A DNA stretch of 64,000 nt from Phymorhynchus buccinoides (taxonomy: Eukaryota; Mollusca; Gastropoda; Neogastropoda; Raphitomidae). Position 1 is the stretch's first letter; every line of letters begins with the position of its first letter. This document shows, one piece after another, positions 44,701 to 54,371 of this stretch. A program made the translations under genes and the position numbers. A model generated the notes under the pieces. That model worked only from the letters and a program-made list of their open reading frames with translations, had not been told where the DNA came from and did not search any database. The stretch covers positions 26,012,058 through 26,076,057 of the forward strand of contig CM065711.1 of assembly GCA_017654935.2 (NCBI GenBank). The letters run 5' to 3'.

Positions 44701-45039
44701 ATGATGTGACCCACCCGTGCAGTCTCTGTATGCCCTGGAATGTTTCTGTGTCTGTGCTGTGGCCACAGTGACTTAGATGGCTGTAGATTTGAAAATGTAC
44801 CGGCAGGGTGGGCCTGTATTATCCGAAGGCTGAGATAAGGTCTAGAAAATTATCCAGCAGTGGATAGGCTCAACTTTATGTATACCATGTTAGCATTGTT
44901 GTGTACCTAGCGCTCTAATAACAATGTAACACAATTTCTGTATTTATTCCATTTCCTTATCCATAGTCACATAGGATGTCTTTTCTCTTTTGAACACAAA
45001 CTATGTCGTGTTGTTGGTAACAAAGTGAAAATGCCAAAA
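44701..45039. other. LINE 3' flank, no gene
   Basis: AT-rich sequence following the LINE; possible 3' UTR of that element (CCGAAGGCTGAGATAAGGTC at 44824). No motif. Confidence 0.4.
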
Positions 45040-46485
45040 CATGTTCAAGGTGTTAGTTAATGCTTTGTTTGTTGTGAACAGTCTGTTTACTTTTGTTCTG
45101 GGTGACATTGAAACGAACCCAGGTCCTAATACCAAAGATGATTATTAATAATGCATGTAACAGCCAAAGCATAAGGCATAAAAATGGACTTAGTGGAAGC
45201 TGAATTACAACAGTTTGACATCATTACTGTTTTCAGAAACTTGGCTTTCTCAAGCAGATACTAAATGAGTCGATTCCATTAATAATGTTCATTCCTCCTG
45301 GTTCGATGTGACAGGCCCAATGACCCGTGTAGCTAGTTATGGAAAAATACTTGTTTTGTAAATATAGGCTGATCTTCATGTAAAATGGTCTTGAGGCAGT
45401 TGGATTGAAACAAAGTTAAAATCAACAAGTCTCTTAGTTGGATCCTTTTCTAGGCCCCCAAACTCCCTTTGTGCTCATACTGGAAACTTGATTGATGAAA
45501 GTGGTTAGTAAAGCTAATGATACCTCCCTAAAATTTGTTGTTCTTGGTTGACTAATTCCGACGTTTTGAAGCCTCCGTCTTCTCATCTTTTAGATATTTT
45601 AAACCAATACCATTTATCCCAATTAATTAATGAACCCGACTAGGATCACTGAAACTAGTTCAACCTGCCTTAGATCTCATTATAAACCCAAAGTCCCAAC
45701 CTAATAACTTCAGTTCATGTTCTTCATCCTGTATGACGTGACATTGTGTCCATGTATTTCTATTAAATACTGTTTCAAAGACAAGAAATTCAAAAGAATT
45801 ATTTTTTTATATAAAAAGATGGATAGTGAAAGTTCTTGTAAATTTACTAAATGATATAGATTGGAACAATGTAGTTCTGAAATAGTCAATGACGAGAGTG
45901 CACAGTTGCTTGAATTGAAAAAAGCCAAAAAGTGATGCAGTTTAAAACTGTTAACTAATACCCCAGATGATGTTAGTTTGGCGGACAGACCAAAATTAGG
46001 TATTAATAGAGAACGGATAGAAATCCATAGGCAGGCTAAATTTAGCAATGACCCTCATGATTGGCTTTCACTTCCACGGTAGGAAACTATGTTATATATT
46101 GGAAAGACAAAAGACAGGAGGAGTACATGACAGAACTTAGAACATAAAAGTTTCAAATCTTCTAACTTGGGACAAAAGAATGGTGGAAGCTGGTACTTCT
46201 TTTTAAGAGGAAAGTGGTTAATCTAGTGGAAATTCCAACCATTTTGTCCAATGGCACTAGTCTATACCACAAATAAAGAAAAAAGCTGACATTTCAATGA
46301 CTTGTTTATCTCCAGCAATCCATCTGTAGAAAATGAGGATGATGATTTACCAGATATTCCATTTAATAGATGCACCTCTTTCAGAAATTGCGTTTGAACA
46401 ATGTTCTTGTAAAGGTATTAAGTAATAATAGGTTTAGATAAGAACAAAGCAGTGGGGTCTGACCTTTGGCCATATAATAATTGTA
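45040..46485 (+). pseudogene. Highly decayed LINE endonuclease region
   Basis: With many frameshifts and stops the plus strand still reads LQQFDIITVFRNLAFSSRY-like (canonical ITVSETWLS), SHLLDILNQYHLSQLINEP and a TRITETSSTCLDLI-like phrase, then near the gap LDKNKAVGSDLWPYN (canonical NKAxGxDxIP at the start of the RT). This is an L2/CR1-type ORF2 much older than its neighbours. It runs into the N gap. Confidence 0.7.
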
Positions 46486-46985
46486 NNNNNNNNNNNNNNN
46501 NNNNNNNNNNNNNNNNNNNNNNNNNNNNNNNNNNNNNNNNNNNNNNNNNNNNNNNNNNNNNNNNNNNNNNNNNNNNNNNNNNNNNNNNNNNNNNNNNNNN
46601 NNNNNNNNNNNNNNNNNNNNNNNNNNNNNNNNNNNNNNNNNNNNNNNNNNNNNNNNNNNNNNNNNNNNNNNNNNNNNNNNNNNNNNNNNNNNNNNNNNNN
46701 NNNNNNNNNNNNNNNNNNNNNNNNNNNNNNNNNNNNNNNNNNNNNNNNNNNNNNNNNNNNNNNNNNNNNNNNNNNNNNNNNNNNNNNNNNNNNNNNNNNN
46801 NNNNNNNNNNNNNNNNNNNNNNNNNNNNNNNNNNNNNNNNNNNNNNNNNNNNNNNNNNNNNNNNNNNNNNNNNNNNNNNNNNNNNNNNNNNNNNNNNNNN
46901 NNNNNNNNNNNNNNNNNNNNNNNNNNNNNNNNNNNNNNNNNNNNNNNNNNNNNNNNNNNNNNNNNNNNNNNNNNNNNNNNNNNNN
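46486..46985. other. Assembly gap, 500 N
   Basis: Exactly 500 N, so a nominal gap size. It interrupts the decayed LINE on the left and a 36-bp tandem array on the right. Confidence 1.
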
Positions 46986-47395
46986 AAATTATAGTACCCT
47001 CTTCCAGGGTTTTCATTCTGAAAATTATAGTGCCCTCTTCCAGGGTTTTCATTTTGAAAATTATAGTACCCTCTTCCACTAAAGTTCCAGGTTTTCATTC
47101 TGAAAATTATAGTACCCTCTTCCAGGGTTTTCATTCTGAAAATTATAGTACCCTCTTCCAGGGTTTTCATTTGGAAAATCATAGTACCCTCATCCAGGGT
47201 TTTCATTTTGAAAATTATAGTACCCTCTTCCAGGGTTTTCATTTTGAAAATTATAGTACCCTCTTCCAGGGTTTTAATTTTGAAAATTATAGTACCCTCT
47301 TCCAGGTTTTCATTCTGAAAATTATAGTACCCTCTTCCAGGGTTTTCATTCTGAAAATTATAGTACCCTCTTCCAGGGTTTTCATTCTGAAATGA
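46986..47395. repeat. Tandem array, about 36-bp unit, 11 visible copies
   Basis: Unit AAAATTATAGTACCCTCTTC then CAGGGTTTTCATTCTG. One unit has an ACTAAAGTTC insertion. The array starts at the gap, so its true length is unknown. 50385-50402 has a related phrase (TTTTTCATTCTGGAAATTAT). Confidence 0.95.
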
Positions 47396-47529
47396 AACAA
47401 CAGATAAAAGAGCAAAAACAACAGATTTTGAGCATTTTTCAACTCATTTGGTGAGCTCTCCTGGCAGCTTAATCGTAATATTTTTAGACTATTTAAAGGC
47501 CCATACTCATCTCCATGTTCAGACAACTG

Positions 47530-47965
47530 ATCGCTTCTCAGCCTTTTGGCTAAGACAGTGATTCAGAAACATAAATTTTTGTTTATACCTGGTTGGTTTG
47601 TTCAGCCCGTCGTACATGGCGAAAGCCGATACGCGACGTTAAACTGAACTTCCATCCATCCATGGGCTCTATCTGATCGCTTCTCGGCCTTTTGGCTAAG
47701 ACAGTGATTCAGGAACATAAATTTTTGTTTATACCCTGGTTGGTTTGTTCAGCCCGTCGTACATGGCGAAAGCCGATCTGCGACGTTAAACTGAACTTCC
47801 ATCCATCCATGGGCTCTATCTGATCGCTTCTCGGCCTTTTGGCTAAGACAGTGATTCAGGAACATAAATTTTTGTTTATACCCTGGTTGGTTTGTTCAGC
47901 CCGTCGTACATGGCGAAAGCCGATACGCGACGTTAAACTGAACTTCCATCCATGGGCTCTATGAG
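47530..47965 (+). ncRNA. Tandem repeat headed by the 5' end of U2 snRNA (3 units)
   Basis: Three units of 146-147 bp start at 47530, 47676 and 47823. Units 2 and 3 open with ATCGCTTCTCGGCCTTTTGG plus CTAAGA, identical to the 26-nt 5' terminus of animal U2 snRNA; unit 1 has one change. The rest of each unit is not U2: CAGTGATTCAGGAACATAAA, TACATGGCGAAAGCCGAT and GCGACGTTAAACTGAAC, then a CCATCCATCC stretch. The branch-site-recognition and Sm regions of U2 are missing, so these are not functional U2 genes but a U2-headed repeat. Confidence 0.8.
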
Positions 47966-48199
47966 CTTCTCGTAAACCACGGGCAGAATGATGCAAAAAT
48001 CGATTTGGATTTTGAACTCTGACATAAATCAAAGTCACAAACATTCATAAAACAGAACGCAATCATACTGTTAGCTCAAAGTTAGCAAAAATGCGCTGAC
48101 CTTTTTTCTTCTGTGTATTCTGCTATCTTGAAATCTCGTCTAGGGGCAATTAGCTCAAGTGACGCAGTTAAGGGTAGTCAGTAGGCCTAGTTTAGTAGT

Positions 48200-49755
48200 A
48201 GTCCAGGCGAAATTAAGCTTGACCTTGTTTTGTGATATACATTAGGTTTTTATGTCCATCTAACATGATTTGAGGGTGCTGAATCTAAATCCGTTGGAGG
48301 CCAAGTTGTAAATGTTGGGCATTTTGAGCTGTGACGAAATATTCAAAATGGCCACTATGGGACTCGAAAGAACTGTTGAAACATGCACTTACCGTAATTA
48401 TGTTGTATCTAATGCTTTTATTTGTAAGAAAAATAGTATAGTTTGCTGAAATGATTCAAACTATGTGAACTATATCCTATTTTTGTACTTATTAGCCCCC
48501 AGCCACTCTGCGGAGAGGGCTATCACGATTTTGTGTCCTTTCCGCATTTGCATGGCAATTATCTTAAGAACAATGTCACAGAATAACTTCGAATTTGTGT
48601 GCTACTATTTTAATGAAGCTGATGTGCCCCTCAGTATGCCTTATTGACCTTGACCTTTGGCCTTGAGTATGTGATTTTAATGTATCAACTATACTTTTTC
48701 AACTTTTGCACTGCTGTGGTAAAATAATCTATGTTCTTTTTTCCTAAGCTAATGTATATAGAGAATATTGAATTCCTGATACCTATTTTATTAAACCTTT
48801 CATCTTAAATGCTTGACCTTGAATTTGCATTGCATATTTTAACTTTTTGTTTTTATATGTTTTAAGTCTTTGCAGTAATTGTCTCATAATTGGTGCATTA
48901 GCCAATTTATAGGTGAGTAAAAGTGCCGACATGCAATGGAATGTCGGCCATTTTACCCACCTATCATAATAAAATAAAATATTGACACTGATCGCCGTGT
49001 TGTTCTGCTTGGCGCCTAGCAACAAAGGCCAAGCGTTAAGATGAAGGCTAGAGATGTCATCGGTACTTAGGTTAGCATCTATATAACCATAGGCTCATGT
49101 ACCAGTTATGAGACAGTTACTGCAATGATTTAAAATATATTAAAGCAAAAAGCTGAAATATTCAATGCAAATTCAAGGTCAAGCATTTAAGATGAAAGGC
49201 TTAGGCATAAAACAGGCATCAGTAATTCAACATCCTCCATAAACCTTAGCTTAGAAACATTTTACAACAGCAGTGCAAAAGTTAAAAAAGTATAGTTGAT
49301 ACAATAAAATAACATACTCAAGGCCAAAGGTCAAGGTCAACAAGCTTCATTAAAATAGTAGCACACACATTCGAAGTGATCCTGTGACATTAAGATAATT
49401 GCCAGGCAAATGAAAGGACACGAAATATCGTGATAGCCCTTTCCGCAGTGGCTGGGGGCTAATAAGTACTAAAATAGGATATAGTTCACATAGTTTGAAT
49501 AAGTTCAGCATATTATATTATTTTTCTTACAAAAAAAGCATTAGATACAAAATAATTACGTGAAGTGCATGTCTTTACAGTTCTCTAGAGTCCCATGGCG
49601 GCCATTTTGAATATTACGTCATAACTCAAAATGCCCAACATTTACAACTTAGCCTCCGACGGATTTGGATTCAGCACCCTCAAATCATGTTAGGTCGACA
49701 TAGAAACCTAATATATATCACAAAACAAGGTACACCTTATAATTTCGCCTGGACT
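48200..49755. repeat. 1.55-kb fold-back: 0.7-kb inverted arms
   Basis: The left arm 48200-48912 and right arm 49090-49755 are inverted copies, outermost GTCCAGGCGAAATTA against its inverse. They share CTTATTAGCCCCCAGCCACT, TTGACCTTGACCTTTGGCCT and CTTGACCTTGAATTTGCATT. The spacer is about 180 bp with a small palindrome at 48909-48966 (CCGACAT..ATGTCGG inside longer arms). Arms differ by scattered substitutions and small indels, so the structure is old. No coding frame. Confidence 0.9.
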
Positions 49756-50291
49756 AGAACAAGAAGACAGGAACTTCAAGGTGTACAACTTGGCGTCATA
49801 ATAATAATACGTATACTCTGACAGTGTTGCGTCATAAGCTAGGTCTGAAAGTATCCCAACAAGTTCTATTATAAAAAACGGGCCACAAACAGGTAAATTA
49901 ATTTGTCTTCAAATAGTTCAACATCAGTCACAGGTGTCGTATTGATTTCCCCTAAACTACGTCACGCCAAATGGATTATCGCACAAATCCCATTTTTTGT
50001 GAGATTCAATGGCAACTGGCAAATCTGCCCCAGGAGAACGATTTTTGCGAAATAAAAGTGTGTGCGCTCACTTTATCTTGAAGAATGTGACATAAAAGGT
50101 AGGTTACATAGATACAGTTTGTATACTGTGTCTATGTGTAGTAGGAAATAATGCTGAAATGTTTTCCAGAACGTTTTTAGGTCCGAATGGAGATGACTAT
50201 GGTCCTTTAAGAGGCTCCAACAAAAACAACCGATTCCACACCGATTTTAAGCGATGTTCTCGATCGGCAATCGGTTAAAAATGAATACCCT

Positions 50292-50590
50292 GCTCTTCAT
50301 ACACGACACTTAACTTTTGACAGTTGAAAACCGTTATTTTTTAGTTTTGCAGTGATCGTAATGAAAATTGGTGGGTAGGTTCAGTTTTTCATTCTGGAAA
50401 TTATAGTGACCTTTTCATAAACGACATTTAACTTTTGACAGTTGAAAACCGTTATTTTCTATTTTTGCAGTGATCTTGATGAAAATTGGTGGGTAGGTTC
50501 AGTTTTACTTTCTAAACATGATAATGAACTTTTTGAATAACGACATTTCAGTTTTGACAGTTAAAACCTGTTTTTTTTAAATTTTCACGG
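50292..50590. repeat. Tandem repeat, about 120-bp unit, 3 degenerate copies
   Basis: CTTTTGACAGTTGAAAACCG, then GCAGTGATC..GATGAAAATTGG and GGGTAGGTTCAGTTTT, repeated at about 50311, 50427 and 50548 with increasing divergence. Confidence 0.85.
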
Positions 50591-50613
50591 TTCTGTCTAT
50601 CTGTCTGTCTGTT

Positions 50614-50617
<4 letters not shown>

Positions 50618-50670
<53 letters not shown>

Positions 50671-50690
50671 TCTCTCTCTCTCTCTCTCAT
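50618..50690. repeat. (CT)n microsatellite
   Basis: CTCTCT run with one CACTC interruption. 50691-50862 has no recognised feature. Confidence 0.9.
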
Positions 50691-50862
50691 CCACATAAAT
50701 AATGACGTATAATTTTGACGCTGCAAGGCAACAATACTGCCGTAAAGTGCCATATTAGTTCATTACGTTATGACGTCATTTTGTTTCATCAAGGTCAAAA
50801 ACTGTAGGCTTTAAATTCTAGATTTACAGAACAACAAGATCTGTTCTACAGAAAGACATAGA

Positions 50863-52210
50863 GATGGGGGAAAAGAAGAAGAGACCAAGAGAAGAAAGAA
50901 CGGGCAAGGAAGAAAGGAAGGGGAAAGATCCAGAAGAAAGACTAAGAAGTAAGGACAATCTAGAAGAATTGAGAGCCAAGAGCAAGACAAAAGATCAAGA
51001 AGGGAAGATTAAGAACGAAGAGAAAAGGGGAAAAACATGACAACAAATCAAGAACAAAAAAGGAAAATCAAAGAATATAAAAGAAAGAACAAGAGAGGAA
51101 GATCCAGGAAATAACAAGAAGTTCAAAGAGCTACATGAACATTCTTCAAAAGCAAGACCAAGAAGGACAAGGACAATTAAGAGCAAAAGAAAAGAAGATC
51201 AGAACAATCAGGTTTAAGACCAGAAAAAAAGGATTTTTCATCATGGCTCGAAGCAAAAAAAAAATCATCTTTAGGAAGAAAATCAAAGACAACGTTGAGA
51301 AAGGAAGCGTACAGACAGGGAATGGGGGAATGGCAACGAATGAAGGCACAGGGAAGGTAAGAGAGAAGCAAGGAAGGACCTTGAAAAGAGAGGAAAAGAA
51401 ATGTGGAAGAAAATAAACGTGCTAGAGAAGACAACGAAAAGAGAGAGAAAGAGAGGAAAAGAAATGTGGAAGAAAAGAAACGTGCTAGAGAAGACAACGA
51501 AAAGAGAGAGAAAGAGAGGAAAAGAAATGTGGAAGAAAAGAAACGTGCTAGAGAAGACAACGAAAAGGGAGAGAAAGAGAGGAAAGGGAATGTGGAAGAA
51601 AAGAAACGTGCTTAAGAGAAGACAACGAAAAGAGAGAGAAAGAGAGGAAAAGGAATGTGGAAGAAAAGAAACGTGCTAGAGAAGACAACGAAAAGAGAGA
51701 GAAAGAGAGGAAAAGAAATGTGGAAGAAAAGAAACGTGCTAGAGAAGACAACGAAAAGAGAGAGAAAGAGAGGAAAAGAAATGTGGAAGAAAAGAAACGT
51801 GCTAGAGAAGACAACGAAAAGAGAGAGAAAGAGAGGAAAAGAAATGTGGAAGAAAAGAAACGTGCTAGAGAAGACAACGAAAAGAGAGAGAAAGAGAGGA
51901 AAAGTAATGTGGAACGAAAGAAAAGATGAGGAAAAGAGAGAAAAAGAGCGAAATATTTGTACAGCATGCAACGGAAAAGCCAGGCGAGAGATGTTTTCCC
52001 CCCTGAACAACCTCACACCTAGCCCTGTGCCACACTGCCTTTCTGATTTCACTCAAGTCGAGAAATCAGCCATATCAATCATTTGCCCATCAATAGCCAT
52101 TTACAAGAAAGGAGCCAGCACTCACAGCAGCATCCAATTGCCACACCATTGCTTTCTTTCAGGACGTTGAACACTTTGCAAAAATGTTGCCTAGGGTTCC
52201 TTGTCGTTGA
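50863..52210 (+). mobile_element. Helitron Rep/helicase N-terminal fragment with coding tandem repeats
   Basis: A charged Lys/Glu/Arg-rich region begins at ATG 50863 (MGEKKKRPREERTGKEERKG). From 51405 to 51925 a 63-bp unit occurs about 8 times, encoding a 21-residue repeat (KRAREDNEKREKERKRNVEE). Then comes ICTACNGKARREMF, a CxxC knuckle, LTPSPVPHCLSDFTQVEKSA, and after a frameshift near 52150 FFQDVEHFAKMLPRVP. The order CxxC, vP.cL..LT.vE, then QDV..FA..LPR is that of the N-terminal region of Helitron proteins (rolling-circle Rep-helicases). The HUH and helicase domains are absent; the frame ends at the (CT)n tract. It has several stops and is dead. Confidence 0.7.
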
Positions 52211-52212
52211 GT

Positions 52213-52214
52213 TG

Positions 52215-52248
<34 letters not shown>

Positions 52249-52374
52249 CCTCCCTCCATCCCTCTCTCTATATTTTTCTCTATGTGACCCCCCTATCTCT
52301 CTGTTTATCTTCCTCCCTCCTCTCTCTCTTTCTCTCTCTCTCTCACTCTTTCTCTCTCTCACTCTCTCTCTCCC

Positions 52375-52441
<67 letters not shown>
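52213..52441. repeat. (CT)n-rich tract
   Basis: Long CT/CCCT stretch directly after the Helitron fragment. 52515-52541 has (TTA)n. Serine/leucine-rich frames here are artefacts. Confidence 0.9.
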
Positions 52442-52444
<3 letters not shown>

Positions 52445-52653
52445 AGCTTCACTCCTGGGTGTGCAGTGCCAAAACAGAATCTTAACATGTGCCAAAGGCA
52501 CTGCACCTCTACTTAATTATTATTATTATTATTATTATTATTGGCAAACAGGGATGACTAAAGTACCGGGTACTTAATTAATTTAAAATTCAGCAGTCAT
52601 TTGAATTTTTAAAAAATCTCACATTTTTGTTGTTTTTTGTTGTTGTTGTCCAG

Positions 52654-52850
52654 ATAGCTAAGCTGGATGCTGAAACGTCAGACGCGCAGACCAAGTTCAA
52701 GGCCATGAGAGACGAGGTGAAGGGCGTCTTCGACGAGCTGCAATCGGCGGTGGAAGCGAGGCGACAGCAGCTGAGCCGGAAGATTGAGGAGAGAGAGTGC
52801 GTCTTCCTGGCCGAAAGGGAAGCCTGCAAGAAAGCCTTGGAGAGCTACAG
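52654..52850 (+). CDS. TRIM copy 3, exon 3 (coiled coil), inverted partial copy
   Basis: 197 nt, open: IAKLDAETSDAQTKFKAMRD, EVKGVFDELQSAVEARRQQL, KKALESYR. Acceptor TTGTTGTTGTCCAG, donor CTACAG|GTAATA. It differs from copy 2 at about nine of 66 residues, none breaking the frame. It ends in phase 2, which fits exon 4 at 62721. No RING or B-box exon was found on the plus strand between 42 kb and here, so this copy lacks its 5' half or has it elsewhere. Coiled-coil function is inferred from the TRIM layout; expression is unknown. Confidence 0.75.
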
Positions 52851-52879
52851 GTAATAGAGAGTTACAGAAAGTTCTCTTT

Positions 52880-53140
52880 TTTTCCTCGGACTATCGGAGA
52901 TTGGAACTCCCTTCCACCTGAGGCGGTAACATCAGCCTCAGCGGAAGTCGGGACTATCGGAGATTGGAACTCCCTTCCACCTGAGGCGGTAACATCAGCC
53001 TCAGCGGAAGTCGGGACTATCGGAGATTGGAACTCCCTTCCACCTGAGGCGATAACATCAGCCTCAGCGGAAGTCGGGACTATCGGAGATTGGAACTCCC
53101 TTCCACCTGAGGCGGTAGCATCAGCCTCAGCGGAAGGCGG
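52880..53140. repeat. 60-bp tandem repeat, 4 units, in TRIM copy 3 intron
   Basis: Inverted counterpart of 36690-36930: GGACTATCGGAGATTGGAAC, TCCCTTCCACCTGAGGCGGT, AACATCAGCCTCAGCGGAAG. Open frames across it are incidental. Confidence 0.95.
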
Positions 53141-53448
53141 AGAAAGTTGGATTAGCGTCCAATCGGTCTGAGACCCTTATGGACGGAAGAGTGGAAGGCT
53201 TCAACTTCCGGATTTAAATAAGCAACGCCCTCCCCCCCCCCCCCCCCTCCCTCGTTCTTCCCCAGTTCACACCCAATCCCTCAAACCCTCCCTCCCTCCC
53301 TCCACAACCCCACCTACCCTTTCCAACCCCTGACCCGCCTCCTTGCATCCCTTCTCCCCCCCCTCTACCCTCCCGCCCCCTTCCTCCCCCCCCATTACAT
53401 CGAGGCCGACCATCCGGGCGGCTACATTTTTTACCTGCAGTCTTTCTG
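53141..53448. other. TRIM copy 3 intron: C-rich stretch and junction
   Basis: C-runs at 53229-53247 and around 53380 mirror the G-rich stretch at 36000-36180. Homology to copy 2 stops at GCAGTCTTTCTGC (53448), where the LINE sequence begins. Confidence 0.75.
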
Positions 53449-54371
53449 CACGATTTAGCTTTAGCATACATATCTTTTACAATAGAAAGGACATTTCCAC
53501 AGATGTTCTGTTTTTATTAACTTGCTCCATAGGATAGATCTTTGGACACTGTCAAAATCCTTTCTGTAATCTACGAATGTGCAATAAAGCCTCTTTCGTC
53601 TTTATAAATATATATCAATCAAACAGTGTAATGAAAAGATGTGGTCCATGGTGGAATGGTCTTTTCGAAATCCTGCCTGCTCAAAGCCAAGTAGATTATT
53701 CTTTTCAAGAAATTTGTAAATGCGGTTATTTATTATACTTGTAAAAAGTTTACCTAAGCAACTAAGTACACTAATCCCCCTGTAGTTGTCTGGATCTTTA
53801 ACATCTCCCTTGCCTTTATACACCGGAGTTATATATCCTACAGCCCAGGCCATTGGAACTTTTCCAGAACGCAGTATCACGTTAAACAGCATTGTTATTG
53901 TTTGCACTAATTTTGAACTACCTGCTTTCAAAAATTCATTTAATATGCTTTATTGTTTTTAAGCTGTTTAACGCCTTTTATAATTTCCTCAGCGGTGATC
54001 TCTTTATTTATTTCTTCATTGTCAGTACTAATCCCGTCCCCAGTGTCTTCTTCAACGTCTATTAACTGGTCTGTGGAAACATTAGTTAGTTGCTCAAAAT
54101 GTTCAACAAAAGTTTCATGGCTAACTAGCTCTATGATTTTATTTCTTTGATCCTTGTCACTAATTACTTTCCAGTATTGCTTAGGGTCTTTAGAACGTAG
54201 CGATCGTATCTTCTTGTGAAAACTTTTAATACATTCATTACACTTTTTATTGATCATTTTTTGGTAATCTTTAAAAGCCTGACCACGTTTTCTTTTATTT
54301 GGATCGGACCTAGTTAGTTGATAATGATGCTTAGCTCTTCGGTATGCTCGCGAGTCTTTCAGTTTTACAAT
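53449..54371 (-). pseudogene. LINE ORF2 (repeat-rich element): linker and truncated RT
   Basis: Frames read KKIRSLRSKDPKQYWKVISD, ITAEEIIKGVKQLKNNKAY and, after frameshifts, MAWAVGYITPVYKGKGDVKD, PDNYRGISVLSCLGKLFTSI, LLGFEQAGFRKDHSTMDHIF and, past one stop, CTFVDYRKDFDSVQRSILW. These are RT motifs up to the first catalytic Asp (VDYRKDFD). The FxDD box and all later parts are absent because the sequence ends at 53449. Confidence 0.85.

Larger units (their letters stand above)
47493..50210. mobile_element. Composite TTAA-flanked TIR element, 2.7 kb
   Basis: Left end TTAAAGGCCCATACTCATCT (47493) and right end inverted TTAAAGGACCATAGTCATCT (50210) match over about 30 bp with few differences, each beginning with TTAA. 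It contains the U2-derived tandem repeat and the fold-back region, and no transposase. A TTAA target suggests piggyBac-type mobilisation; this is inference. Confidence 0.65.

Noticed and set aside
42290..46485. LTR retrotransposon or retrovirus-like element
   Set aside because: RT and endonuclease motifs are of the non-LTR type; no LTRs, protease, RNase H or integrase were seen here or elsewhere in the window.
47530..47700. Functional U2 snRNA gene
   Set aside because: Only the first 26 nt match; the branch-site-pairing region, Sm site and 3' stem-loops are absent.
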